From positions 1 to 19,644 of the forward strand of contig CAYPID010000042.1 of the NCBI GenBank assembly GCA_964410725.1: a stretch of 19,644 nucleotides of DNA. The letters run 5' to 3'. The notes beneath the pieces were generated by a model, which was not told the origin of the DNA, made no database searches, and saw nothing but the letters and a program-made list of their open reading frames with translations. Position numbers and translations under genes: made by a program. Shown here one piece after another: positions 8,251-17,447 of the stretch. The DNA is from CALAZP01 sp964410725 (GTDB taxonomy: Bacteria > Bacteroidota > Bacteroidia > Chitinophagales > Saprospiraceae). Within the stretch, counting starts at the first letter, position 1. Each line of letters starts with the position of its first letter.

Positions 8251-10421
8251 CCGTTGACCAACCAGTCTTTTTCATTTTTCTGGAGGGATGTGGACGTGGT
8301 TTTTCTCAGGAGGACATCGTCCAAAATCTGTGTTCTGGGCGTTATTAGTTGAATATACAACTGACTGGTCTGTTGAACCTCCAACTGAAGACCTGTTCGA
8401 ATCCAATCGTCGTGCACATCATTACTGGTTCTAGTATCGATAATGGTATCAAGTAGTAGTTGTTGGGTGGTATCGTATAGCAGGTATTGTAAGTTACCAA
8501 CTCCATGACTTCGATAATCAATTTGAATCCAACTGCTGAAGGTATAGTTGCCAGGAGATAGGCGTTGTTCTAATATCAAGTGGGTACCTTTTTCGAAAGC
8601 CATACTACCTTTATGAAAGTAACCTAGTTGGGCATTCCATGATTGATGGGGTTTTTCCTTTACAGGAGGAATGTTCCACCCTTGATAGTATATTGGAGTT
8701 TCAACAGGTTCATCTAGTTGTACTACTTTATTAATGTTTTGAAGCGGTAATTCGTAAAGTGCATATCCATCGGTTTGTAAGAGTAAGGTACTGTTTTTAA
8801 TAAGCGAAGCTTCCCCTTCTAGCAAAGGAGGATGGTTGGCACCCAAGACAATTAATAAAGGTTGTTTGGAGGAAAATTGGTGCGGAAGTGATTTTTCGAT
8901 AAGAGGATGGGACAGTAACTCAATGGCCTCTGCTGTTTGACCAATTGACATGCGTGAAAGCATGGCATTGACAAGTGGCAATCCAGTTGCAGCAGAGATT
9001 CGCATGGCGTAAAACTGCGTATTGAAGTGGTGATTGCTAATAAAATTATCGGTCCAGAACATGGTTTTGGGCAGGCAGAGGATGGCTTGATATTTGGTTA
9101 GGTCAATCTGCGCATCAGTAATTGGCTTCATTAATTCTTGTTTGCGCTCTTCAGCAAAATAATTCCAGTTTACCGTCCCCTCAAATTTAGGTCCCATATA
9201 CACATAGATTTCCCAAATCCATATTAATGCGAGGGGGATGGCGACAAACAACTGAGATTTTTTGCGATTAAGGCTAGAGAGGAACCATATACCAGTTATG
9301 GTTAAAATGAAGTAAATGGGCCAAGCCAATCGGGCTACTGCTTTAAACATCAACAAAAAACCCATTTTTTCCTCGACAAAAGTTTGATCAAAAGGGGCCA
9401 ATAAAACAGCAGTGGTATAGAGAAAAACGGCTATTGCACCAATGAAAAGGGGTTTCCAACTCTTAGGTAAAGGCTGTTTAATTTTTCCCGTAAGGGATAA
9501 AACTCCATAGGTTAACAGCAGTACTGTCGTTGACCAACCGAGGTTAATTCTCGCTTCAGGTCGGACTTGAAACCCCATACCCAGTACGCCTTTGAGCAGT
9601 CGATCCCAGAGTGATCCAGGAGGTGTAATCAGGCCTTCCAGGGTCGCGTAATAGTGAAAAAATCCCCATTGGTTTTGAATTCTATCCGTCACTGGGTCGA
9701 ATGCTTTGAAATAGAGCAGGGCGGGAAGAACGGTTAGGACCCCCATACTCAAAACTGCCAGGTTGATTTCCTTTGGACGGTTGAGAAAAAAGCCGAATAT
9801 TCCTGCTGCCAAAAGCAGTGCTGCGGGCCCTGTGCCGGCATAGGGATTGTTAAAGGTGAAGAAGAGCAAAGTGAGCCAAACTAGGATGTCCTTCCATTCA
9901 AAGGCATTCTTTTTTCCCAGGTACCACCAGATGCTCAGTGGTATAAGAAAAGGGTAAGCCAAGCCAAAATGACCATTTATTCTGATGATTTGTGGGGACA
10001 GCAAACTGATTAGGGGGGCGAAGAGGGTTGCCATCCAAAGCGGTGTTTTAAGTTGGCGCAACACCAAGAAAATAAAGATATTGGCCATGATTACGCTCCA
10101 GACATTTAGGCCATTGGCAATGCCGAGGACCTTATCGCAAACCGGGAGCACATGGAGGTGAATCCATTGTAATAGCGTAGAAAGGGCTCCCTGGGCGTCC
10201 GTTAAAAATACCAGTTCGCCGTGCGGATAGTTCATGCTACTAAGCAAGGTTCCATCTCCGTAGCAGACATGGTAGACCATATTGTAATAAATGGCCAAAG
10301 CATCCCCTCCATAGGCAAACATAGAGTTGTTAGGCCTAAAAAAGTAGTACCCCATCAAAGGCCAAGCCAGTGCCATGGCTAATACAATAGAGGCTAGAAG
10401 AAATAGATAGTTTTTTTTCAA
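8184..10421 (-). CDS. Large polytopic membrane protein with C-terminal beta-rich domain, possibly GT-C/YfhO-like
   Basis: 745 residues. The first about 410 residues hold roughly 10-11 membrane helices; an acidic-aromatic stretch YGGDALAIYYN near residue 40 follows TM1, as in the first outer loop of GT-C glycosyltransferases and YfhO-like proteins. Residues about 410-745 are soluble and presumably periplasmic; about 605-715 look like a jelly-roll carbohydrate-binding-type domain (FSSWIQIDYRS, then HDDWIRTGLQLEV and ILDDVLLR). A role in transferring or handling lipid-linked sugars is possible but not shown. The start is a TTG whose last two bases overlap the TGA of the upstream gene (TTGA), which suggests translational coupling; the first in-frame ATG would be at residue 16 and would cut TM1. 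The stop lies inside the convergent cusB-like gene. It is the last gene of the minus-strand operon. No family name is certain. Confidence 0.8.
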   Translation of the reverse strand: MKKNYLFLLASIVLAMALAWPLMGYYFFRPNNSMFAYGGDALAIYYNMVYHVCYGDGTLLSSMNYPHGELVFLTDAQGALSTLLQWIHLHVLPVCDKVLGIANGLNVWSVIMANIFIFLVLRQLKTPLWMATLFAPLISLLSPQIIRINGHFGLAYPFLIPLSIWWYLGKKNAFEWKDILVWLTLLFFTFNNPYAGTGPAALLLAAGIFGFFLNRPKEINLAVLSMGVLTVLPALLYFKAFDPVTDRIQNQWGFFHYYATLEGLITPPGSLWDRLLKGVLGMGFQVRPEARINLGWSTTVLLLTYGVLSLTGKIKQPLPKSWKPLFIGAIAVFLYTTAVLLAPFDQTFVEEKMGFLLMFKAVARLAWPIYFILTITGIWFLSSLNRKKSQLFVAIPLALIWIWEIYVYMGPKFEGTVNWNYFAEERKQELMKPITDAQIDLTKYQAILCLPKTMFWTDNFISNHHFNTQFYAMRISAATGLPLVNAMLSRMSIGQTAEAIELLSHPLIEKSLPHQFSSKQPLLIVLGANHPPLLEGEASLIKNSTLLLQTDGYALYELPLQNINKVVQLDEPVETPIYYQGWNIPPVKEKPHQSWNAQLGYFHKGSMAFEKGTHLILEQRLSPGNYTFSSWIQIDYRSHGVGNLQYLLYDTTQQLLLDTIIDTRTSNDVHDDWIRTGLQLEVQQTSQLYIQLITPRTQILDDVLLRKTTSTSLQKNEKDWLVNGYRVTPEKVRLTTPQVNIAEPK

Positions 10422-12598
10422 TTATTAAAGTTTAACCAATAATTGAGTTTGAAAGTCAAATTCCAGTATTGGCTGTCGTCTAGTACATTGATCTCTGAGC
10501 TGTTGAATACGATAAACAAATCAGAGGCGGGTTGGTACCTCCATTGCAGGCGGGAATTAAAATTCCACAGTTTTCTTTGTTCATTGTATTGATATAAGTT
10601 AGAAAAAAACAATTTATTGGTCAGGGTCAAGTCCGCTTTAATACCTAGGACGGTAAAGGTATTTTTGTTCCATGGAGCAGGCAGGTCAATGGAATTGTAA
10701 TTAACAATGGAGCTTAGTGAAAGATAGGGTTGAAACCTATAGCCAATTTCTGCACCTAAGGCGGATCTTTGTCCCCCATTAAAGTACCCACCAGTTTGCC
10801 CTGCAAGGGTATAAGTCAGCAAAGATTGCGGTTTGCTGTTGTACTCAAAGCCCACCTCGCTCCATCGGTGTTCGGTTCCAGCTTCAAGGACTGCGATTCC
10901 AGTGCGGATGGGATCAAAGGTATTTTGGAGTTTGATATATTGGTTGATAAAACCCAACTCCAGGGTACTTCGATTAAGAAAATTAAACAAGTATCCTACA
11001 TAAGTCGTTTGGTCGGTTTGACGCCCCTGTTGGTTGAAAAAATACGTTTGATTAATAGAAGGTCCGTGAGAGAGCAGTGCGGATTTGCGATTGAGATAGT
11101 GCAGATATCCAACTTTAGCATCTGTTTTAGTAAACCCTCTTCTAGGAACGTATCCAACTTCGGCGTTAAAATTTTCCCCTACGACCTCCTGTTGGAGTTT
11201 GACGTTCCACTTAAAAGATTTGTATTCGATATGGCCTGCTATGGCGTGGGTATGATCTGGTTGATCGGGTGAAAAGGACTTCATGACGAAAGCTTTGCCG
11301 TTCCAAAGGTTATTGGGAGAGGCAAAGTTAAATTCCATCCCCATATTTCGATTGTACTTTTTATGTATGGAGGTTTGAGGATCGGTTCCGGTTGGGTAAT
11401 TAAATGATTGTTTGTTGACCATCAGGAAGTTGACATTGGAACGAGCTAAAACTTTCCTTTGGAGGGTCAGTACTCCAAAATTTTGATTGGGTAATCCCTC
11501 ATCAGGTTGACTTTGAGTTTGGATATTCATCAAGCCCAATCGCCAATTATTATCTAAGTTACCGCTGATACGAGCACCGGCCTGAATGGGTACGCCGAGT
11601 CCGATTCTCCTGCTGAAAAATGGGCGGATGGTACTGTAGCCAATGTTGGCAAACAAGTCAGCATTTTCTAGGAAAAATTGCCGCCTTTCGGGAAAAAACA
11701 ATTCAAAACGATCCAGATTAGTGACTTGTTGATCGACCTCAGCTTGGGAAAAATCAGGATTGACCGTTAGGTCCAGATTAAGGGAGGGCGTCAAACTCAC
11801 TTTAGCATCGCCACCGATTTTTATTTTACTATCAGCTGGATTTCCATTTTCTGAGGCGGAAGTGGCCAAAGCGTAGGGAATCAAGGAAATGTTATTTTTT
11901 TGTACCGGGGGAGGGTTGTCCCAAACCAGAACTCCGGTATAGGCTAAGCTGACGGAGGGAAACTGTCTGGGCACAGGGGCCCAGCTCGATTTTTCATTGG
12001 CTTTTAAATCTAACCGGCTAAAGTTGATGCCCCATTCTTTTTCGCCTTCTTTGTAGCGGATGGATTTGAGGGGAATGGCCATTTCTGCCATCCATTTTTC
12101 ATCGTCATAGGTCACTGCTGACACCCATTTGGTATCCCAGTTGAGGTCCACACTACCGCCATTGGACATGGTTCCATCCCACTGGGCTCCATAGGCAGAT
12201 ACTCCGAAGGAAAAACCGGTGGTTTTATTATTAAAGGGATCCATTGCGAGTAGGAAGTTATCGTTTTTATTGAACGAAAAATCTCTGCGCAGGGATTCAA
12301 TGATGTAGTTACCTTGAACGGAGTTATTGAAAAAAATTAGAGACAAATAAAGGTTTTTGTCATCATAGGTCATGCGGATTTCGGAAAACTGATTAGCGAG
12401 GGCGGTATCCACAGGTTGAATCATGTGGAAATTTTCGGCTACGTCGCATTGTTCCCAAACAGGTTCATTAAGCAACCCGTCTATTTCGATTGGTTGATCT
12501 GTTCTGGCGATATGTAATCTGAAGTTTTCGTTGATTTTTTGAGCCCAGGTAGCTTTTGCCGCCAGGCACAACAAAAAAAGGGTAAGGTGATTTTTCAT
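10418..12598 (-). CDS. CBM9-like plus DUF5916 outer-membrane protein
   Basis: 726 residues from the chosen ATG at 12596-12598. This start gives a clear signal peptide (MKNHLTLFLLCLAAKATWAQ) and leaves 10 bp after the upstream stop; the frame is open further up to 12682 but that extension overlaps the Sua5 gene and would hide the signal. Residues about 22-230 are a CBM9-like domain (IDGLLNEPVWEQ near the start, then RMTYDDKNLYLSL and WMAEMAIPLKSIRY). The remainder matches DUF5916, a predicted outer-membrane beta-barrel of Bacteroidota, with the typical NPDFSQAEVDQQVTNLDRFE and FFPERRQFFLEN segments and alternating strands to the end (LNYWLNFNN). Its function is not known; a role in envelope glycan binding or surface transport is a guess. 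The stop overlaps the TTG of the next gene, so it is probably co-translated with the membrane protein. Confidence 0.88.
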   Translation of the reverse strand: MKNHLTLFLLCLAAKATWAQKINENFRLHIARTDQPIEIDGLLNEPVWEQCDVAENFHMIQPVDTALANQFSEIRMTYDDKNLYLSLIFFNNSVQGNYIIESLRRDFSFNKNDNFLLAMDPFNNKTTGFSFGVSAYGAQWDGTMSNGGSVDLNWDTKWVSAVTYDDEKWMAEMAIPLKSIRYKEGEKEWGINFSRLDLKANEKSSWAPVPRQFPSVSLAYTGVLVWDNPPPVQKNNISLIPYALATSASENGNPADSKIKIGGDAKVSLTPSLNLDLTVNPDFSQAEVDQQVTNLDRFELFFPERRQFFLENADLFANIGYSTIRPFFSRRIGLGVPIQAGARISGNLDNNWRLGLMNIQTQSQPDEGLPNQNFGVLTLQRKVLARSNVNFLMVNKQSFNYPTGTDPQTSIHKKYNRNMGMEFNFASPNNLWNGKAFVMKSFSPDQPDHTHAIAGHIEYKSFKWNVKLQQEVVGENFNAEVGYVPRRGFTKTDAKVGYLHYLNRKSALLSHGPSINQTYFFNQQGRQTDQTTYVGYLFNFLNRSTLELGFINQYIKLQNTFDPIRTGIAVLEAGTEHRWSEVGFEYNSKPQSLLTYTLAGQTGGYFNGGQRSALGAEIGYRFQPYLSLSSIVNYNSIDLPAPWNKNTFTVLGIKADLTLTNKLFFSNLYQYNEQRKLWNFNSRLQWRYQPASDLFIVFNSSEINVLDDSQYWNLTFKLNYWLNFNN

Positions 12599-12608
12599 TG
12601 GTGTTTTG

Positions 12609-13571
12609 TTATCTAATGGATGCCCGCTGAAGTCTATCGTTGATGGCAATGCCGAGACCCCTTTCGGGAAAAATTTCTGCAATGATTAGGTCAGGTTGAA
12701 GTGCATCTAGGGTCCTCATGGCGGAAAATAGATTTTGAGCAGCTTCTTGGAGGTCTCCACTTGGAGAGAGGGCAATTTGCCGATGATCTGGGAGGAAATC
12801 ATAATGTTTTTGAAAGGCCAAAACGGCGATATTGGCTACATTAGGATTATTAGACCAATCATCAGGTTGGCCGCGCACCATTTTGGTGGATGGGGCGTAA
12901 TGGCTACTTACGGAACCTGGTAAATTTGGTTCGGTATTCTTGGGAATTTGGTGGTATTTTACTTGAAGCGAAGTGCCATTTTGCAGGGTTTCCTTGGTCA
13001 ATCCGCCTTTTCTAAAGATAGTCAGGCTGCCATTGACTAGGCCAACAATGGTACTTTCTACTCCTACGTTACAGGGCCCTCCATCGAGAATGTACGGTAT
13101 TTTTCCACCTAGTTGGTCATTGACATGTTGGGCAGTGGTTGGGCTGATATATCCGAAGGGGTTGGCGCTGGGGGCAGCTAAGGGAAATGGGAGGGCTTCT
13201 AATACCGATAGCGTCATAGGATGGTTGGGAACTCTTATGGCGACTAATGGAGATCCGGAAGTTACCAAATCTGGAATTGCTTCACTTTTTGGAATAAGGA
13301 TGGTTAAAGGTCCCGGCCAAAATCTTTCGGCCAGAGATTCTAGTTCTTCAGGTATGGAGCAACCAAATCTTCCAAAATGTTCGATGGAAGGGGCATGTAC
13401 GATGAGCGGGTCAAAAGAAGGTCGATTTTTTATATTGAAAATTTCGGATACTACTTTTCTATCTAGGGCATTCCCAGCTAGACCGTAAACTGTTTCAGTA
13501 GGAAGGGAGACGACAGCTCCCTCCACAAGTAATGCTATGGCTTTAGTGATGGATGTTCCGATTTCTGCCAT
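12609..13571 (-). CDS. sua5: L-threonylcarbamoyladenylate synthase, Sua5 type
   Basis: Makes threonylcarbamoyl-AMP from threonine, bicarbonate and ATP, the first step of the t6A37 modification of ANN-decoding tRNAs; cytoplasmic. The protein is 320 residues, the long Sua5 form. The YrdC domain comes first: SLPTETVYGLAGNA (about 21-34), the KNRP basic motif, and PSANPFGYISPTTAQHV. A linker with PGSVSSHYAP follows, then the Sua5 C-terminal Rossmann-like domain ending GLGIAINDRLQRAS. I chose ATG 13569-13571 (MAEIGTS), the usual N-terminus for this family and 1 bp after the upstream stop (TAAGATG). An in-frame ATG at 13587-13589 would add six residues and overlap the upstream gene by 17 bp. It lies in the middle of the minus-strand operon. 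The activity is firm by family. Confidence 0.95.
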   Translation of the reverse strand: MAEIGTSITKAIALLVEGAVVSLPTETVYGLAGNALDRKVVSEIFNIKNRPSFDPLIVHAPSIEHFGRFGCSIPEELESLAERFWPGPLTILIPKSEAIPDLVTSGSPLVAIRVPNHPMTLSVLEALPFPLAAPSANPFGYISPTTAQHVNDQLGGKIPYILDGGPCNVGVESTIVGLVNGSLTIFRKGGLTKETLQNGTSLQVKYHQIPKNTEPNLPGSVSSHYAPSTKMVRGQPDDWSNNPNVANIAVLAFQKHYDFLPDHRQIALSPSGDLQEAAQNLFSAMRTLDALQPDLIIAEIFPERGLGIAINDRLQRASIR

Positions 13572-13572
13572 C

Positions 13573-14919
13573 TTAGAAGCCTTGACCATTCTGAGGTAAC
13601 TGTTCTGGAATCAAAAAAAGTTCCGTCTGGCGTCCATCGATATACCGTACCCCATCAGCAGTAAAAACGGCATCTTCTTCCATCATCATTCGTATTTCTT
13701 TTTTCCATTCTTCGATGTAAACGCTTGCATTCAGTTCAATGGAGTAGGCCGTATTATATCGAATGGGGTAATCACCAGTGAAAGGCACCCCTTCTTGTTT
13801 GTCCCACATCCCAATAGCGGGACCTGCTCCATGACCATGGTATCCGATGGGGTGAGTATAAATACTAGGTTTGATGCCTTCTGAAATAGCTTTTTGACGA
13901 GCTGCATGAAGGGCTTCATTACCGGTAACTCCTTCTTTGAATTCCTCGGTGAGGATATCCATTAAGCGGAGTCCTTTTTGATGGGCTTTGACCAAATAAT
14001 CTGGTGCTTCGGTTTCATTCGGATGGAGGACGTAGGCATTTTCTTGAGTATCTGAATTGAGTCCGAGATAGGTAATTCCGAAGTCAACATGCAATAAATC
14101 CCCTGGTTGAATGACTTGTTTTTCGGGCCGCTTGGAGAAGGTTCTCAGGTGGTCAAAAGATTCGGGATCTTGCCTTTGGATATCTACAGTTGGGTGAAAC
14201 CAAGTCTGAAGGCCTAATGAACGTATTCTTTCTCGATAGAACCAAACGACATCATCTGTGGTAGTTACTCCAGGTTGAATCACCTGATCGGAGAAACCTT
14301 CTCGAATAATTTGATGTGCAATTCGAACGATTTGTTGATAGACGACCAGTTCACTTTCCGTTCTGGTTTCCAACCAACCGACTGCTAAGCTTTCAGCGGA
14401 GCTGAGCCTACCGTGATATTCAGAGGGCAGGTATTTGAGGAGTTGGTCGTAAAGGTGAGCGGTCAATCCGTCGGCATGTCCGAAAGAAGGAGAACGGTTG
14501 AGGCCAATTTTCCGTGGATTGCGCTCTTTGATAATTTCTACGAGGCGTTCCCACTGGTTGGGTTGAACTTCCGGATCCCAAGCTTTTTTGAAAACCTCAC
14601 CGACATCGTATCGCGCACACGCCAGGGTCTCTAATTCTTGACCATTATCGTAAATAACCAACATGGTCGTGCGTCGAGCAGCGAGCCAAGTGGAAGGTAA
14701 CATGGTCCGTAAAACGGGATCTTCATTGTATTCTCTGGCTATGATCAACCACATGTCGATGCCTTCTCGGCGCATCAGATCAGGGAGTACTGTTTCTACG
14801 CGTTCTGATAACCAGCGATCTCGAACCTCCCCCTGGGTTTTCAAGTCCAAAATCTTAGGCATTTGGGAAAACCCTGCCAAGGGCAAAAGCAATAAGAGTA
14901 AAAACCTATATTTTTGCAT
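13573..14919 (-). CDS. Secreted M24-family metallopeptidase (Xaa-Pro aminopeptidase-like)
   Basis: 448 residues from ATG 14917-14919; this start exposes a signal peptide (MQKYRFLLLLLLPLAGFSQ), so the enzyme is probably periplasmic or exported. An upstream in-frame start at 14973 adds 18 polar residues before the signal and is less likely. The C-terminal half is the pita-bread fold: metal ligands are D279 (HVDFGI), D290 (LNSDTQ), H363 (YHGHGAGP), E395 (SIELNAS) and E415 (MMEEDAVF), a complete dinuclear site. The N-terminal half is a creatinase-like domain. It would remove N-terminal residues before proline or act on other X-Pro peptides. It is the first gene of a four-gene minus-strand operon and faces priA with only 36 bp between the chosen starts. 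Confidence 0.9.
   Translation of the reverse strand: MQKYRFLLLLLLPLAGFSQMPKILDLKTQGEVRDRWLSERVETVLPDLMRREGIDMWLIIAREYNEDPVLRTMLPSTWLAARRTTMLVIYDNGQELETLACARYDVGEVFKKAWDPEVQPNQWERLVEIIKERNPRKIGLNRSPSFGHADGLTAHLYDQLLKYLPSEYHGRLSSAESLAVGWLETRTESELVVYQQIVRIAHQIIREGFSDQVIQPGVTTTDDVVWFYRERIRSLGLQTWFHPTVDIQRQDPESFDHLRTFSKRPEKQVIQPGDLLHVDFGITYLGLNSDTQENAYVLHPNETEAPDYLVKAHQKGLRLMDILTEEFKEGVTGNEALHAARQKAISEGIKPSIYTHPIGYHGHGAGPAIGMWDKQEGVPFTGDYPIRYNTAYSIELNASVYIEEWKKEIRMMMEEDAVFTADGVRYIDGRQTELFLIPEQLPQNGQGF
14909..14916 (+). promoter_or_regulatory. Weak -7-like box (TATTTTTG) before priA
   Basis: TATTTTTG fits TAnnTTTG and lies 40 bp before the chosen priA start, inside the first codons of the divergent peptidase gene. 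No TTG is found at the -33 distance. On the minus strand only a one-mismatch box (TTAATTTG, 14929-14936) lies before the peptidase gene. Both divergent promoters must sit in or very near coding DNA. Confidence 0.25.
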
Positions 14920-14955
14920 TTTTATTGGCAAATTAATAAATTCCATAAAAATCCC

Positions 14956-17430
14956 GTGCCTGTGTTTACCCATTTTGCAGAGGTTATTTTGCCGTTAGGC
15001 GTAAAAGCGACGTTTACTTACGGGATTCCTCAACAGTTGATGAATTCCGTTTCTATTGGTAAACGGGTGGAGGTGTCCTTCGGAAAAGAGACCCGCGGTA
15101 AGGGGCTGAATTTATATGCTGGTGTGGTGATGGATATTCGCGAAGGCCCAATGGTGGATGGAGTCAAACCCATCATAAGTGTTTTGGACGCACTTCCTAT
15201 TGTCAGTATTCAACATTTGCAATTTTGGAAGTGGATGTCAGAATATTACGGTTGTTCGCTAGGGGCAGTTATGAATGCGGCCTTACCGGCACACTTCAAA
15301 TTGACGGGAGAGACTTCCTTGGTCCTGGGAGAAAATGTTCAGATTGAGGTGGATACCTATACCGATCAGGAATATTTGATTATTGAGGCATTGAGTATTC
15401 GGGAGGAAGTGACCATTGAGGAGGTGCAACAAATACTACAGCAAACGACCGTTTTTCAGGTAATACGTGGGTTATTGGACAAGCAGGTGGTGTATCTCAA
15501 GACCGATCTGAAGGAGCGGTATCGGGCGAAAAGAGTCAAGTATATTCGATTACAAGAGCCTTATGCGAGCCAACCGCAGCTATTGGAGGAAGCTTTTGAA
15601 AGCGTTGCGCGTTCGGGTCGGCAGACGGAGGCATTGATGGCCTATATTCTGTTGGCCAAGGAACAAAAATCGGTTTCACAGGCTGAACTTTCCAAAAAGG
15701 CTGGCGTAGATGGGTCGGTCTTTAAGGCTATGGAAAAGAAGGGAATATTGGAAGTGGTGGAAAAAGAAGTAAGTCGATTAGATGGAGGAGTAGTTGCTGT
15801 TGATGAGCCTATGAATGAAATGTCCCCATTGCAGAAAAAAGCCTTTGAGGCGATGGTGGAATCAGCCAAAGACAATAGGGTTTGTTTGCTGCACGGCGTA
15901 ACCGGAAGCGGAAAGACGAGGATCTATATCGAGTTGATTCAACAAGCTTTGAATCGTGGGGAACAGGTTTTGTATTTATTGCCGGAGATTGCGCTGACTA
16001 CTCAGTTAACCGGTCGGTTACAAAAAATTTTTGGGTCTTCATTGGGGGTATATCACTCCAGAATGAGTAATAATGAACGGGTAGAGTTGTGGAAGCAAGT
16101 ACTGGACGGCTTGTCGATCGTGGTAGGACCTCGCTCAGCGGTCTTTTTGCCTTTTGGCAAACTCCGATTGATTGTAGTGGATGAAGAGCATGAGGCTTCC
16201 TTTAAACAGATGGAACCAGCTCCGAGATATCAGGGTAGAGATGCGGCTATATATTTGGCAAATTTGATGGGGGCTCAAGTGGTTTTGGGTACTGCGACGC
16301 CTTCAGTAGAAAGTTATTACAATGCCCTTTCGGGAAAATATGGATTGGTCACGCTTGAAGAGCGGTTTGGGGGAATTCAGATGCCTAAGATACAAGTGAT
16401 TGATGCGCGGAAGGAGTTGCGTCAAACTAGTTTTCGGTCGAATTTTACGACTACCTTAATCGCGGGTATTCAAAAAGCTTTGGATCAAAAAGAGCAGGTG
16501 ATTTTATTCCAGAATCGGCGGGGATACGCGCCGACTTATCGCTGTGAAAATTGCGGGTGGAATGCGGAGTGTGTGCATTGTGATGTGAGTATGACCTATC
16601 ATAAGTATTCCAATCAGTTGAAATGTCACTATTGTGGGTACCATACTAAGTTACCTAAGGTTTGTCAACAATGCGGGCATCCAGGATTGAAATTGGTCGG
16701 ATTTGGAACGGAAAAAATAGAAGATGAGTTGTTGATTCATTTTCCAGATGCTCGGGTGGGAAGAATGGATTTGGAGACGGTTCGTAAAAAGAATGCCCAT
16801 GGGATGATTATTCAGTCCTTTGAAGATCGGAAGATTGATATTTTGGTAGGGACTCAGATGATTACTAAAGGTTTGGATTTTGAAAATGTGGGTTTGGTTG
16901 GGGTAATCAGTGCGGATCAATTGCTGCAATATCCCGATTTCAGAGCTTCTGAAAGAGGTTTTCAATTGATGTTGCAGGTTGCGGGAAGAGCTGGGCGTCA
17001 GAAGGCAGGTGGGCAGGTTTTAATTCAAGCGTACAACCCCAATCATCCTGTAATTGGGGAAGTTGTGGGGTACAACTATAAGGGATTTTATGAGAGAGAA
17101 ATCAAGGAGCGAAGGGCATTTGGATATCCTCCTTATCAAAGATTAATTCAATTGACACTAAAGCATAAAAAACCTGAAAAGGTTAATCAAGCGGCAGAAT
17201 TTTTAGCTAAATTTCTACGCCATTCATTGAGAAATCGAGTACAGGGACCTGCCATTCCGTTTGTTGGCCGTGTAAAATCGTATTATCTTTTAGATATTTG
17301 GTTGAAATTAGAGCGAGGAGGAAGTTATTTAAGTCGAGTGAAGGCATTGATTCAAGAGGGGGTGGGGGCGACCATGCAATTGGAAGGATGTTCGCAAATT
17401 AAAATTGTTGTGGATGTAGATCCGTATTAA
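14956..17430 (+). CDS. priA: Primosomal replication-restart helicase PriA
   Basis: 3'-5' DNA helicase that reloads the replisome at stalled forks; cytoplasmic, 824 residues from the chosen start. N-terminal 3'BD: FAEVILPL...TFTYGIP (about 6-27). Helicase: Walker A GVTGSGKT at 314-321, DEEH box at 409-412, GTATPSVESYY. Eight zinc cysteines at C530, C533, C539, C542, C557, C560, C570 and C573. Later motifs GTQMITKGLDFENV and QVAGRAGR are present. No ATG fits the N-terminus; GTG at 14956 or GTG at 14962 places FAEVILPL at the usual distance, while a TTG at 14914 would add 14 unlikely residues and overlap the divergent gene. All catalytic elements look intact. An aldo/keto reductase gene follows after 17 bp. 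Confidence 0.96.
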   Translation: MPVFTHFAEVILPLGVKATFTYGIPQQLMNSVSIGKRVEVSFGKETRGKGLNLYAGVVMDIREGPMVDGVKPIISVLDALPIVSIQHLQFWKWMSEYYGCSLGAVMNAALPAHFKLTGETSLVLGENVQIEVDTYTDQEYLIIEALSIREEVTIEEVQQILQQTTVFQVIRGLLDKQVVYLKTDLKERYRAKRVKYIRLQEPYASQPQLLEEAFESVARSGRQTEALMAYILLAKEQKSVSQAELSKKAGVDGSVFKAMEKKGILEVVEKEVSRLDGGVVAVDEPMNEMSPLQKKAFEAMVESAKDNRVCLLHGVTGSGKTRIYIELIQQALNRGEQVLYLLPEIALTTQLTGRLQKIFGSSLGVYHSRMSNNERVELWKQVLDGLSIVVGPRSAVFLPFGKLRLIVVDEEHEASFKQMEPAPRYQGRDAAIYLANLMGAQVVLGTATPSVESYYNALSGKYGLVTLEERFGGIQMPKIQVIDARKELRQTSFRSNFTTTLIAGIQKALDQKEQVILFQNRRGYAPTYRCENCGWNAECVHCDVSMTYHKYSNQLKCHYCGYHTKLPKVCQQCGHPGLKLVGFGTEKIEDELLIHFPDARVGRMDLETVRKKNAHGMIIQSFEDRKIDILVGTQMITKGLDFENVGLVGVISADQLLQYPDFRASERGFQLMLQVAGRAGRQKAGGQVLIQAYNPNHPVIGEVVGYNYKGFYEREIKERRAFGYPPYQRLIQLTLKHKKPEKVNQAAEFLAKFLRHSLRNRVQGPAIPFVGRVKSYYLLDIWLKLERGGSYLSRVKALIQEGVGATMQLEGCSQIKIVVDVDPY

Positions 17431-17447
17431 AAAGAAAAATAAATATT

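Noticed and set aside
10769..11272. 167-codon plus-strand open frame
   Set aside because: It lies wholly antisense to the DUF5916 gene, whose protein sequence is typical along this stretch; the plus-strand translation has no recognisable domain.
10418..12682. Longer start for the DUF5916 protein at 12682
   Set aside because: It would add 28 residues overlapping the Sua5 gene and bury the clear signal peptide that begins at the ATG at 12598.
12973..13488. 171-codon plus-strand open frame
   Set aside because: It is antisense to the conserved Sua5 YrdC domain and has low-complexity, protein-unlike composition.
14914..14955. TTG start for PriA at 14914
   Set aside because: It adds 14 residues unlike any PriA N-terminus and overlaps the start of the divergent peptidase gene.
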